Shown here in pieces: positions 23,136-30,880 of a DNA stretch of 32,666 nt (the stretch's first letter is position 1; every line of letters starts with the position of its first letter). The notes under the pieces are model-generated. The model was not told the DNA's origin, ran no database searches, and was given only the letters and a program-made list of their open reading frames with translations. The translations under genes and the position numbers were made by a program. Origin of the DNA: Kluyvera intermedia (GTDB lineage Bacteria; Pseudomonadota; Gammaproteobacteria; Enterobacterales; Enterobacteriaceae); assembly GCF_021440345.1 (NCBI RefSeq), contig NZ_JAKCNS010000087.1, positions 1 to 32,666 on the forward strand. The letters are read 5' to 3'.

Positions 23136-25151
23136 TTACTGCCATCCCGGCCATTGTTCATGGATAACATCCCCTCTGCGCTCCTGCAGCTGCCCATTTC
23201 GATAAATCAGCGCCCCGCTGCCATAAATCAGCCCACCGCCGCGCATCAGAATGGCTATTTCATCATCAGAACCAACGTAACCCCGTTTATTCAGTTCCAG
23301 TTTTAACCGCCTGCGGGTTCCACCCTCCGTACAGTTATTGACAGAACTCCGAGGGTGATTAAGGTCAAGGTCAAAACCAGCCTCCGCTGGCGCTTCGGCC
23401 AACTTCGCAACCTTCTGCCACTTAACCAGGCGGGTGCAAACTTCGGAATCAGGAATAAGGGGAGAATAAACACCCTGTACGCGCTGGACGTCCTCCGCGT
23501 ATTCGTTTCCCTGTTCGGTAATTTCATAAGCCAGGCGAACAACCAGATCACGACGGGCAACCAAAGCGCCGCCTTGTTCCCGCGTGTATGATGCCCAGCA
23601 CCCGACATCTGCAGCAGCCAACACTGCATCCATTCGCTTATCCACCAGGCGTTGATCACGCAAGCGGCGCAACTCCCGCCAGACAGTGACCGGCGCACCG
23701 CCTATTTGCTGAAATTGACGAATACGCCAGCGGGATGCCCATGCCGTTACAGCTTTGGCCATATCACGCAGGCTTTCCCCGGTTTCATCATCCGTTTCGC
23801 CGTCTAGGGAGAATCCATCAATGTTTTTTGAAATATATTTAGCGATGTAGCCAGTGGCGGAACCTTTTTCCGGATCGATTGGCTCAACGTGAAAACGCGC
23901 CTTAAGCGCCTGGGGGGTTTGTAACTCTTCTGAATCAGTTACACGGGCGTGATAACAAAGAATATCACGCACTTCCGCCACATGTTCCGGGCGCATAAAC
24001 AGCAGCATATGCCAGTGGGGAGTGCCATCATGGTGCGGCTCCACAACACGAAAACCAAAGACATGAATACCCGCACGGGAAATAGCAGCGCGGGCTTTTG
24101 CCCATACATTACATAAATAACGCTGGGTATCCTGTGGGCTTGCGCCATTCCACTGGCTAACAAAACCACCTTTGTTGTAAACCGCGTGATAACTTGATGG
24201 CGCGGTGATCGTATAGAACTCTCCGGCCAGCCCCTCTTCATTAGCCATATCTTCAAATCCTCTCATTCGTACCATTAATTCACAGCGACGGATCGCAGGG
24301 TTGGCAACGCTGCGGTGAACCATGCTATCCAGCGCAATGCGGTTGCCTTCATCATTCATCAGGTCAAACTTTTTGAAGAACTCCAGATTGCGTTTTTTCT
24401 GCTCTATCCACTCACCCAAAGTTTTGCGGGAAACATAGGCACTAGCCGCTTTCTGCACCTGGCCAACAGCAATGGCCATATGTTCCCGCTGCAGATCACG
24501 CGCCCTTTTAATGCGCACATACCACCATTCCGGCGACATCATGCGCAAAATGCCCGACTCAGCCTGGCGAACCGTCAAATTGTCAGCGACCAGGGCAGAC
24601 CAATAAGGCACAGCAAAATTGATACTCAACACCAATTCACCCAGATGGATGTAAGCCTCACCGGTTCGGCGGGAAATTTCTTTATCGTCTTTGGCTTCAC
24701 CAGGAAAGCGATCGGTGAACTCGTAAAGCGCTTTGGCCAGCCAGGTAGCTACCTGGCCAGCTAGTTTTTTCAAGTCGGCGCGATCCAGTGAAGGCAGGCG
24801 GGCAAGAGATTTACCAAAGGGGAGATCTGAAACATCTGCGGGCAGCTGATAGCGCGCCGCAACTTTGCGCAGGCGTGGCAATACGTTCCCGCCGATGGTC
24901 TTGCGCAGGAACGTATTGGCACGGCGACGCCCGTCACTGCCAGCCAATAGCTTTTCGTAACGATTGCCAAAATACCCGGCTAGCCAGTCGGGTATCTCGT
25001 GAAGGTATTGTGAACGCCAGGCGTAGTCCTGTGGGTTTTTCGCCCACAAGCGCCGCTCTGTGATAGTTGCATCTGCAGGCGTACCCGGCGCGAATGTGTC
25101 ACGCCGCCAACTATCGACGGCATGGCTATTTTCATTAACGGCCAGCGTCAT
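23136..25151 (-). CDS. A: Replication initiator, HUH endonuclease (P2 gpA-like)
   Basis: A 671-residue rolling-circle initiator of the P2 A family that nicks the phage origin and stays bound to the 5' end. The metal-binding HUH motif is HWH at 379-381 in EPHHDGTPHWHMLLF. The paired catalytic tyrosines are Tyr435 and Tyr439 in GYIAKYISKNIDG, matching P2 Tyr450/Tyr454. A long helical N-terminal region and a basic C-terminal region follow the P2 plan. The origin in P2 lies within A; I cannot locate it here. Last gene of the early operon, and its start overlaps dam. Confidence 0.93.
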   Translation of the reverse strand: MTLAVNENSHAVDSWRRDTFAPGTPADATITERRLWAKNPQDYAWRSQYLHEIPDWLAGYFGNRYEKLLAGSDGRRRANTFLRKTIGGNVLPRLRKVAARYQLPADVSDLPFGKSLARLPSLDRADLKKLAGQVATWLAKALYEFTDRFPGEAKDDKEISRRTGEAYIHLGELVLSINFAVPYWSALVADNLTVRQAESGILRMMSPEWWYVRIKRARDLQREHMAIAVGQVQKAASAYVSRKTLGEWIEQKKRNLEFFKKFDLMNDEGNRIALDSMVHRSVANPAIRRCELMVRMRGFEDMANEEGLAGEFYTITAPSSYHAVYNKGGFVSQWNGASPQDTQRYLCNVWAKARAAISRAGIHVFGFRVVEPHHDGTPHWHMLLFMRPEHVAEVRDILCYHARVTDSEELQTPQALKARFHVEPIDPEKGSATGYIAKYISKNIDGFSLDGETDDETGESLRDMAKAVTAWASRWRIRQFQQIGGAPVTVWRELRRLRDQRLVDKRMDAVLAAADVGCWASYTREQGGALVARRDLVVRLAYEITEQGNEYAEDVQRVQGVYSPLIPDSEVCTRLVKWQKVAKLAEAPAEAGFDLDLNHPRSSVNNCTEGGTRRRLKLELNKRGYVGSDDEIAILMRGGGLIYGSGALIYRNGQLQERRGDVIHEQWPGWQ

Positions 25152-25951
25152 ACGCCAGCCTTTAAAATAAGTTCAGCGGCAGTTTTCACGCTATCCGCGG
25201 CAGCGCCAACACTACGCGGCGCACTTATGCTTACAGCCTCAAAACCAGCATAGAGAGAACGCACAGTATCCAGATTACTGTTTGAAGCAATAACGCTAAT
25301 TCCCTTCCCTGCCAGGCGGCGGAGTTTACGCGCTAAGCGACCTTGATCCATATGGTTAAAACCGCGCTCATGGTAGGCGGTAAAGTTCCCGGATTCGGTC
25401 AAATAAGGCGGATCGCAATAAACTACATCGAACCCATCCCTAACCATATCAAGCGTTTCGGAATAATTTGCGCATACGAAAGTGGCGCGTTTTGCCTTTT
25501 CAGCAAACGCTTTTATTTCATCCTCAGGAAAGTAAGGCTTTTTGTATCTGCCATAAGGCACATTGAAACGACCTGATTTGTTGTAGCGGCACAGGCCGTT
25601 AAAACCGTGGCGGTTCAGGAAAAGAAACAGTGCCGGCCGCCATTCCAGATCGGCGTCATGATTGAAAGAATCACGACTATCGTAATAGCCATCCTCAGTA
25701 TTAAATGTTTCAAACAGGTGCTTTGCACGGTCAATCAAATCAAGCGGTGCAGCAGCTGCTGCACGATAAAACCCGATTAAATCCGGGTTAACGTCTGCAA
25801 TAAGGTATTCGTCATAATTGGTATTCATCATGACAGAACAGGAACCGGCAAACGGCTCAATAAGGCGTTTACCTTCCGGCAGGTGCTGCTTTAGCTGCGG
25901 CATGATTCGGGCTTTGCTGCCAACCCACTTAAGCGGAGTTTTAACGGTCAT
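25148..25951 (-). CDS. DNA adenine methyltransferase (Dam-type)
   Basis: A 267-residue N6-adenine methyltransferase of the D12/Dam class. The methyl-donor site shows as LKWVGSK near the start and EPFAGSCSV at about 32-40; the catalytic motif is DPPY at about 180-183; the target-recognition part has [13 protein letters not shown]. These fit GATC methylation. I favour the ATG at 25951; the frame can also start at TTG 25957. It overlaps the DUF3850 gene and ends in an ATGA overlap with gene A, so it is expressed with replication genes. It may protect the phage from restriction or match host marking during replication. Confidence 0.92.
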   Translation of the reverse strand: MTVKTPLKWVGSKARIMPQLKQHLPEGKRLIEPFAGSCSVMMNTNYDEYLIADVNPDLIGFYRAAAAAPLDLIDRAKHLFETFNTEDGYYDSRDSFNHDADLEWRPALFLFLNRHGFNGLCRYNKSGRFNVPYGRYKKPYFPEDEIKAFAEKAKRATFVCANYSETLDMVRDGFDVVYCDPPYLTESGNFTAYHERGFNHMDQGRLARKLRRLAGKGISVIASNSNLDTVRSLYAGFEAVSISAPRSVGAAADSVKTAAELILKAGV

Positions 25952-26270
25952 ATGCAACCCCGCTATTCAGCAGGTCAGCTACGCCGCCAGATACAACATA
26001 GGTCAACGCCTCAAGCGGTGACATTGTGCGGATAGACAGAACCACCCAGCCATCAGTACCCGCGATGACTTCATTTACCGGCAGAACATGGGTAATAGCT
26101 GCAGCCCACTCCCGGCCAGTAAATTTGCCGTGTTTCCACTCGCACAGCGAAAGAAGATCGCCCACTTTGTAGGCTCGGTCATTCTTACGCAGTTCGGCTT
26201 TCTTCTGGCCAGCGACAACTGCGCCAAAGTATTTAGGGGCGATTTTCACCTGGTGAACGATTACTGCCAT
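25941..26270 (-). CDS. DUF3850/ASCH-like RNA-binding domain protein
   Basis: A 109-residue protein with the DUF3850 pattern ([40 protein letters not shown]), a PUA/ASCH-like fold thought to bind RNA or modified bases. The LRKNDR-yKvGD core is clear, and the C-terminal third is an unrelated extension. It overlaps both neighbours by about 10 bp in the early operon. The true role in phages is not known. Confidence 0.78.
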   Translation of the reverse strand: MAVIVHQVKIAPKYFGAVVAGQKKAELRKNDRAYKVGDLLSLCEWKHGKFTGREWAAAITHVLPVNEVIAGTDGWVVLSIRTMSPLEALTYVVSGGVADLLNSGVAYDR

Positions 26271-26494
26271 GCTGCACCACCTTTACTACAGATAGCTGCA
26301 GCCTCTTCGCGGATAAGTTCAATAATTTCAGCGGCGCTCAAGCCCTCAACTGCAGCATGAGCGGCCAACTTATCCAGGCGGGTAGAACACAAATCCGCTG
26401 CAGCGGTTTTGCCGTCATTAACGGCTATTTTCAGCATCTCCTGAAAGTTCGCTGCTGAGGCTGAAACGGTTACATCTTTACGAATCTGAGCCAT
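26261..26494 (-). CDS. Small early-operon protein, unknown
   Basis: A 77-residue mostly helical protein ([68 protein letters not shown]). AAGGAAA lies before the ATG and it overlaps the DUF3850 start by 10 bp. Small helical proteins such as DUF2732 occupy this position in P2-like early regions, but I cannot confirm membership. No catalytic motif seen. Confidence 0.6.
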   Translation of the reverse strand: MAQIRKDVTVSASAANFQEMLKIAVNDGKTAAADLCSTRLDKLAAHAAVEGLSAAEIIELIREEAAAICSKGGAAWQ

Positions 26495-26560
26495 ATCGGT
26501 TTCCTTAAGGCAAAAGAATCCCCGGCCACCGAAACGATGGCCAAAAATTCAGGCGGTTAA

Positions 26561-26962
26561 TTAGTGAAGAAAGGCGGTTTTTGTTACGGCGGTGTAGTTC
26601 GGTGCCGGTATGTGGTGCAGCTCAAACGTATTGCGCCACCACTCCTGGATCAGCGCTTTAATTTCTCCCGCACCTAACCCGCCAGCTGCATAGAAGATCG
26701 CGCGGATACCTGCTATCGCTTCAATCTGCGCTTCTTTGCTTTCGGCCTCGCGATACACGCAGCACCAGAAGGCGGCGTTTATAGCAAGCCAGTGGCGCTG
26801 GTTAGTTAGATGTTCAGTGTCATTGAAGAAGAAAGAGTGCAGCCCAATGCGGCCATTCTTAACAATGCTTTTGCCTGCAAAGGCCATCGCATAATTGTGT
26901 GGTACGCCCCAGGCGGCCAGCTCCTGCCCCAACGTTTTACTATCAACTGAAATAACGCTCAT
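26561..26962 (-). CDS. Early-operon protein, unknown
   Basis: A 133-residue protein, alpha-rich, with aromatic clusters (GRIGLHSFFFNDTEHLTNQRHWLAINAAFWCCVYREAESK; LIQEWWRNTFELHH). The start overlaps the preceding gene by 4 bp, and 66 bp containing a short GGCCA/TGGCC hairpin separate it from the next gene. I do not recognise a family or function. Confidence 0.6.
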   Translation of the reverse strand: MSVISVDSKTLGQELAAWGVPHNYAMAFAGKSIVKNGRIGLHSFFFNDTEHLTNQRHWLAINAAFWCCVYREAESKEAQIEAIAGIRAIFYAAGGLGAGEIKALIQEWWRNTFELHHIPAPNYTAVTKTAFLH

Positions 26963-27399
26963 TCCTGAACTCCCTGCTGTTTTGCCAACATGTTTTGTAC
27001 TGCAGCCGGTGCAACAACCATTTGCACCGTCCCTGAAAAAATTGGATTGCCTTGCTTGCCCTGTTCCGGCCGTGCAGCTGTGCGACGGGAAAAATCGCTA
27101 TCGCGCAGCGAACCGAACCCCTCAAACGTGGCGCGCGCGTGGGAAATACCCTGGCGCAGCTGAATCATCGCCCGATAGTCGAGGCGCTCGAACAGCTCCC
27201 GCCAGCTGCAGCGACTTAATGCCGCTTTGAACACATCCGAACCGGAGTTAACACCAGCGGCGTGAAGCACCACCCCGCGCCATTTTGGTGTTAACTTGTC
27301 CCACCAATCCGCTGCGGCGCTGCTGTTACTGAAATACTTGCGCTTAATACGCGCCAGCTGCGCCAGGTTCTTTTCCTGCTGTGTCTGGTTAACGGCCAT
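26959..27399 (-). CDS. Early-operon protein, unknown (possible replication accessory)
   Basis: A 146-residue basic protein (QQEKNLAQLARIKRKYFSNSSAAADWWDKLTPKWRGVVLHAAGVN), with a helical middle and a poorly ordered C-terminus. The gene occupies the place where P2-like phages often carry replication accessory genes such as B, but I see no clear similarity to P2 B. It shares one base with the upstream gene and overlaps the downstream one, so it is a tightly coupled part of the early operon. Confidence 0.6.
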   Translation of the reverse strand: MAVNQTQQEKNLAQLARIKRKYFSNSSAAADWWDKLTPKWRGVVLHAAGVNSGSDVFKAALSRCSWRELFERLDYRAMIQLRQGISHARATFEGFGSLRDSDFSRRTAARPEQGKQGNPIFSGTVQMVVAPAAVQNMLAKQQGVQE

Positions 27400-27614
27400 T
27401 ACGCCCCCCTTGCCAGAATCGTGACGACGGATGAAACAAAACGCAGGACACGGCCAGCCTTCTGCGGCTGGTGAGCATCGGTATTGAATTTATAGGTATG
27501 GCCAGGATTCCAGCGCTGCCCGTTCGGCAGCTCCAGCCAGCCAGTGGAACCGCTGGCCAACTGTGGCGGCGGTGACTGGCGCTTGAGGTAAGTAACAAAC
27601 GGTTTAATGTTCAT
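27399..27614 (-). CDS. Fil-like phage filamentation protein (DUF2724 type)
   Basis: A 71-residue basic protein. The start MNIKPFVTYLKRQSPPPQLASGSTGWLELPNGQRWNPG resembles the 186 Fil/DUF2724 proteins (a LKRQSP segment, then GWLE..nG.RW.P). In 186, fil is the gene after cII, as here. Fil inhibits cell division when the lytic operon is switched on. The assignment rests on a short motif plus position. Confidence 0.55.
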   Translation of the reverse strand: MNIKPFVTYLKRQSPPPQLASGSTGWLELPNGQRWNPGHTYKFNTDAHQPQKAGRVLRFVSSVVTILARGA

Positions 27615-27623
27615 GGCGATCCC

Positions 27624-28127
27624 TCACATCAAGCCAGCTGCGCCGCTGGTCACAACATCGACAGCAGCGGCCAAAACTGGCGCGGATTGGAAACGGCTTT
27701 CGACGGCATACGCCAGCACGGAAAGGCTGCGAATAGCGTCACGGGCGCGATCAAGGATTTGGTTCTTACGTTCGGCGGTCATGCGCTCTTCTGATACCGC
27801 TTGCCCAGCAATCGCGCCAACGTTGGCGGTAGCTGTCAGCGCGCAATACTGCATGTTTTCGCCGGTGGCGTTATTTACCGGTACAGAAGGCAGGCAGTTG
27901 ATTTGGCTCAACAGCCCATCGAGCAAGCGCGCATCTTCTGTAAAGTCGGTAATGGCCAGCAGCTCATCACAGGTAAGGCGGTGCGGCTGCAGTGGGTTCA
28001 GCTTATTGCGGAGCATCTGCGGGCGCATACCAACGGCAGCGGCCACATCTTCCAGATTGTGTTCCAGCGCGAACACTCGGCAAGCGGCATCAAAATGCGC
28101 ATGTTTAGAGGTGAGATAATCAAACAT
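27624..28127 (-). CDS. Phage regulatory protein CII (186-type)
   Basis: A 167-residue protein of the Phage_CP76/186 CII family (MFDYLTSKHAHFDAACRVFALEHNLEDVAAAVGMRPQMLRNKLNPLQPHRLTCDELLAITDFTEDARLLDGLL). The helix-turn-helix lies at about residues 24-48. In 186, CII promotes establishment of lysogeny by activating a leftward promoter for cI. The length is almost that of 186 CII (169). It is second in the early operon after the cox/apl gene. Confidence 0.85.
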   Translation of the reverse strand: MFDYLTSKHAHFDAACRVFALEHNLEDVAAAVGMRPQMLRNKLNPLQPHRLTCDELLAITDFTEDARLLDGLLSQINCLPSVPVNNATGENMQYCALTATANVGAIAGQAVSEERMTAERKNQILDRARDAIRSLSVLAYAVESRFQSAPVLAAAVDVVTSGAAGLM

Positions 28128-28157
28128 TGTTAGTCTCTCCCTAATCCGTAAGACTGA

Positions 28158-28379
28158 TTACGCATTAAGCGAAATATTGCATTCGCTTAATGCTTCGACG
28201 GTTAGAGCGGCCATATTGATTTCAACACGGCCTTTAGGCATATCGCCTTTTCCACGGATAGGTAAACGTCCATCGCGAATCATGTCACGGGCGGTACTTT
28301 CCGCAGTATTGGTCAACTTGCACCACTCTTTTAGTGGCAGATATGGGGTAGGGATGGTGATTGTAATGTTAGGACGCAT
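28158..28379 (-). CDS. Cox/Apl-like excisionase and repressor
   Basis: A 73-residue winged-helix-like protein (YLPLKEWCKLTNTAESTARDMIRDGRLPIRGKGDMPKGRVEINMAAL). The order of helix-turn-helix, turn and then RVEINM fits the P2 Cox/186 Apl/MerR-like excisionase group. These proteins direct prophage excision and repress the lysogenic promoter. GGGAG lies 8 bp before the ATG. It is the first gene of the early operon, divergent from cI. Tandem 10-bp motifs upstream and beside attR are candidate binding sites. Confidence 0.8.
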   Translation of the reverse strand: MRPNITITIPTPYLPLKEWCKLTNTAESTARDMIRDGRLPIRGKGDMPKGRVEINMAALTVEALSECNISLNA

Positions 28380-28411
28380 AAGGCAAACTCCCGTATTCGG
28401 TTGAATGCAGC

Positions 28412-28431
28412 AACATTCAACAACATTCGAT
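28412..28431 (+). repeat. Tandem 10-bp motifs in the cox-cI region
   Basis: AACATTCAAC and AACATTCGAT lie head to tail at exactly 10 bp. An inverted CATTCAA copy is at 28401-28407. The pattern AACATYCRAY recurs three times beside attR, suggesting one protein binds both places, most likely the Cox/Apl protein. Confidence 0.6.
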
Positions 28432-28451
28432 TTAAACTACAACACGGAGAG

Positions 28452-28480
28452 ACTCTACTTCGACTTAATCGAGAAATCAA
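28452..28480 (-). promoter_or_regulatory. Early lytic promoter (pR-like) with CI operators
   Basis: Read leftward, TTGATT (28480-28475) and TAGAGT (28457-28452) are 17 bp apart, a good sigma70 promoter for the cox-cII operon. One copy of a 16-bp direct repeat fills the spacer (28459-28474) and the second lies just upstream of the -35 (28487-28502), so a repressor bound to both would block it. Confidence 0.7.
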
Positions 28481-28502
28481 CATGATTTCGACTTAATCGA
28501 GA
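28459..28502 (+). promoter_or_regulatory. Two CI operator candidates
   Basis: TTCGACTTAATCGAGA occurs at 28459-28474 and again at 28487-28502, 28 bp apart. Each copy contains the near-palindrome TCGA-N5-TCGA. They cover the early promoter and end 11 bp before the cI start, so CI could also control its own gene. Confidence 0.75.
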
Positions 28503-28513
28503 GAGCTAGCGAT

Positions 28514-29101
28514 ATGAGCAAATTCCCTTTTGAGCAGATAGGGCACAGTAGTGAGGTGCTTGATCGAGTAGTAGAGGCTTACGGCTTCACATCAAAACTG
28601 CAGCTCGCCGAGCATTTCGATATGGCTTCAAGCAGCCTTTCCGCTAGATTTAAACGCGGCATTTTTCCCGCTGATATGGTTGTACGCTGTGTAGCTGAAA
28701 CTGGCGCATCCCTTGAATGGCTATCTACTGGACAGGGAAAAAAATTCGATGATGACCAGTTAGACATAATGAAATTCCCACGCAAAAAACTAGTCGATGG
28801 GCAGCTTTATGAATCTGGCTATGCAATGTTTGATAAAGTCTTTTTTAGAGCTGGCTCGCCTCTTCCCGCCACACCATTCTGCGTTCTGGATGAAAAGGCG
28901 CAGTACATTCTTGATCAGGAATTTGCCGAGGTTTTTGATGGTGAGTGGCTGGTGAATATCGAAGGTAAAATCAGCATTAGGACTCTAACGCGAATCCCGG
29001 TAAGAAAGGTTCGCGTTAGCGGTGTAGGCATGGCTTTTGACTGCGGGCTGGAAGATATAGAAATTGTCGGGCGCGTTGTAATGACTATCGTGAACTCATA
29101 A
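28514..29101 (+). CDS. cI: CI repressor, 186-type
   Basis: A 195-residue repressor very similar to 186 CI (192 residues). The DNA-binding part SEVLDRVVEAYGFTSKLQLAEHFDMASSSLSARFKRG (about 13-50) lines up with its helix-turn-helix, and GEWLVNIEGKISIRTLTRIPVRKVRV with the C-terminal oligomerisation domain. I see no LexA-type self-cleavage site, in keeping with 186 CI, which RecA does not cleave; induction there needs an antirepressor. It keeps the early operon off. The stop codon overlaps the integrase start (TAATG), so the two are co-expressed. Confidence 0.92.
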   Translation: MSKFPFEQIGHSSEVLDRVVEAYGFTSKLQLAEHFDMASSSLSARFKRGIFPADMVVRCVAETGASLEWLSTGQGKKFDDDQLDIMKFPRKKLVDGQLYESGYAMFDKVFFRAGSPLPATPFCVLDEKAQYILDQEFAEVFDGEWLVNIEGKISIRTLTRIPVRKVRVSGVGMAFDCGLEDIEIVGRVVMTIVNS

Positions 29102-30162
29102 TGGGCATAAGAAAGCAGGCAGATGGTAAATGGCTGCTGGATTTTTACCCAGAAGGAAAACCTCAGGGAAAAGCCAGCAAACGCATCCGTAAGACGTTCT
29201 CCACCAAAGGTGAAGCGCTAGCTTATCAAAATCACATCATGGAAAACGTCCATGTAAAACCCTGGCTGGATGGAAAGGAAGATCGCCGTAAGTTACGCGA
29301 CCTTGTAAACCAGTGGTTCGATGAACACGGGGTAACTCTGGACGATGGCGAAAAACGCAAAGGTGCGATGGAATTTGCCTGCGAAAGTATGGGCGATCCC
29401 CTGGCTCATGAATTTGATGCAACCATGTTTTCCCTATACCGAAAAAAACGCCTATCTGGTGAGATATCCCGAACGGCTCGCGTTAAGCAGGTTTCCCCCA
29501 GAACTATGAATTTAGAGCTGGCGTATTTTCGTGCAGTATTCAACGAATTGAAGCGACTAGGCCACTGGAAGCTAGACAACCCGTTAACCAATGTTCGGCC
29601 ATTCAAATCAGAGGAAGCTGAACTGGCATACCTGGAACATGAAGAAATAACCAGGCTCTTGGCTGAATGCCTGAATAGCCGAAACGAAAGCGCTTATTGG
29701 GTAGCTTGCTTATGCCTTTTAACTGGTGCGCGATGGGATGAAGCTGAATCTGTAACAACTAAGCAAATCAAAAACCTGAAAGTCAGCTTTTTCAAGACAA
29801 AAGGCAACAGAAACAGAACGGTGCCAATCAGTCAGGATTTTTTTGAAGCACTACCAAAGCCGGAGAAACCCGGGCGCTACTTCAAATCATGTTATTCAGC
29901 ATTTCGGAAAGCCGTCGAACGTGCCGATCTGAATTTACCGGATGGCCAACTTTCGCACGTTCTACGCCACACTTTTGCCAGCCATTTTATGATGAACGGT
30001 GGAAATATATTGGTGCTAAAAGACATTCTCGGGCATACCGATATAAAAATGACTATGCGTTATGCGCACTTTGCTCCCAGCCACTTACAGGAAGCGATCA
30101 CGCTTAACCCACTGGGGCAAAATGTCCCTTTTCTGCCCCCTCAGAACTCAAACATCCAATAA
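29101..30162 (+). CDS. int: Tyrosine integrase
   Basis: A 353-residue phage integrase. The catalytic residues are Arg211 (LTGARWDE), His286 and Arg289 (SHVLRHTFASH), His312 (GHTD) and Tyr321 (MRYAHFAP), with a lysine at about 234 (FKTKGNRNRTVP). The N-terminal part is an arm-binding region of the P2/186 type (MGIRKQADGKWLLDFYPEGK). It lies directly beside attR and inserts the phage into the tRNA 3' end. Its last codons overlap one candidate arm site and the tandem repeat at 30151. Confidence 0.95.
   Translation: MGIRKQADGKWLLDFYPEGKPQGKASKRIRKTFSTKGEALAYQNHIMENVHVKPWLDGKEDRRKLRDLVNQWFDEHGVTLDDGEKRKGAMEFACESMGDPLAHEFDATMFSLYRKKRLSGEISRTARVKQVSPRTMNLELAYFRAVFNELKRLGHWKLDNPLTNVRPFKSEEAELAYLEHEEITRLLAECLNSRNESAYWVACLCLLTGARWDEAESVTTKQIKNLKVSFFKTKGNRNRTVPISQDFFEALPKPEKPGRYFKSCYSAFRKAVERADLNLPDGQLSHVLRHTFASHFMMNGGNILVLKDILGHTDIKMTMRYAHFAPSHLQEAITLNPLGQNVPFLPPQNSNIQ
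30123..30143 (+). repeat. Candidate integrase arm site, right copy
   Basis: A 21-bp element within the integrase 3' end that matches 1225-1245 at 18 of 21 positions in the same orientation. See the left copy for reasoning. Confidence 0.45.
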
Positions 30163-30180
30163 CATCCAATAACATCCGTT
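30151..30180 (+). repeat. Three tandem 10-bp repeats beside attR
   Basis: AACATCCAAT, AACATCCAAT and AACATCCGTT follow one another without gaps across the integrase stop codon. One repeat per helical turn puts the units on the same DNA face. They resemble the AACATTCAAC units in the cox-cI region. Confidence 0.75.
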
Positions 30181-30235
30181 GCTTAAGCTTTTGTTTTAAC
30201 TGTAAGTTATTGTTTTATAAAGGCGGGGCAGCGTT

Positions 30236-30283
30236 CTCATAATCGCTTGGTCGTTGGTTCAAACCCAACAGGGGCCACCAAAT
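30236..30283 (+). repeat. attR core, displaced tRNA-Ile2 3' fragment
   Basis: A 48-bp exact copy of 1111-1158. It holds the tRNA from its anticodon loop to CCA but has no 5' half, so it is a non-functional remnant and marks the right prophage end. Confidence 0.96.
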
Positions 30284-30285
30284 AC

Positions 30286-30319
30286 AAAAAGGGCTGACGA
30301 GAAATCGTCAGCCCTTTTT
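30286..30319. terminator. Bidirectional terminator, original host tRNA terminator
   Basis: GGGCTGACGA and TCGTCAGCCC form a perfect 10-bp stem with a GAAA tetraloop, A5 before and T5 after, so it can stop transcription both ways. It sits right after the attR tRNA fragment and was probably the ileX terminator before integration; it also closes the DUF1889 gene from the other side. Confidence 0.9.
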
Positions 30320-30378
30320 GCTTGAATCAGATGATAACAAGCGCTCCCACGAGGCGGGTGAGAGCGACTTAAGCAGGG

Positions 30379-30678
30379 TTACACTAGCGAGCTCAGTTCC
30401 TCGCGCATGTAGTCAGAGAAGAATTCAGGGTGTTTAATCACAATACGCTCGCCGGATTCGACTCGCTCGGCCCAGTTGGCTACTTTATCCGTAAACCCGG
30501 CATTCCAGCCGTCATGCTGACCGCGTTCGGTCACATCGGTAGAACTCACCGGCGTCCCCAACTCTTTTAAATAGTTCAGAATTCCCTTCGCTGTACTTTC
30601 ATCCATGGACTGTGGTACTGGCTCAGACGTGTTCATACCACCAATGAAATCCAATGCTTTATCAATGACTGCTGGCAT
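30379..30678 (-). CDS. YoaC-like DUF1889 protein
   Basis: A 99-residue protein that follows E. coli YoaC along its whole length (MPAVIDKALDFIGGMNTSEPVPQSMDESTAKGILNYLKELGTPVSSTDVTERG; GWNAGFTDKVANWAERVESGERIVIKHPEFFSDYMREEL). Function unknown; it is small, acidic and cytoplasmic. AAGGA lies 8 bp before the ATG. In E. coli yoaC lies elsewhere in the chromosome, so the host gene order here differs. Not part of the prophage. Confidence 0.85.
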   Translation of the reverse strand: MPAVIDKALDFIGGMNTSEPVPQSMDESTAKGILNYLKELGTPVSSTDVTERGQHDGWNAGFTDKVANWAERVESGERIVIKHPEFFSDYMREELSSLV

Positions 30679-30832
30679 ATGCTTGTCCTTAAATTAACCA
30701 CGTAGTAAACAAGTTTATACTATGGACTGAAACAGGCTGCCATTTCAAAGAAACCGCTCACGTTATTGCACTTTTTCGTGAGCTAAAACGGATTTTTGCC
30801 TCATTTTTTTTCGTGGTGACGCCATTCAGCAC
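30679..30832. other. Host intergenic region with the DUF1889 gene promoter side
   Basis: AT-rich spacer between two leftward genes. It must hold the promoter of the DUF1889 gene; TAGTAT near 30720 on the leftward strand is one possible -10. No other structure seen. Confidence 0.35.
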
Positions 30833-30861
30833 AAAAAAAAGCCAGCGCTACAGGCGCTGGC
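30833..30861 (-). terminator. Terminator of the peptide transporter gene
   Basis: Read leftward, GCCAGCGC and GCGCTGGC form an 8-bp stem with a 5-nt loop followed by eight Ts, 19 bp after the transporter stop. Confidence 0.9.
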
Positions 30862-30880
30862 TTTCGTCATACAGGTGAGA

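Noticed and set aside
23124-24764. Rightward open frames across gene A
   Set aside because: They are antisense shadows of a well-supported HUH initiator gene with no features of their own.
28391-28443. Exact promoter for cI on the rightward strand
   Set aside because: Several weak -10/-35 combinations exist and none stands out, so no call was made.
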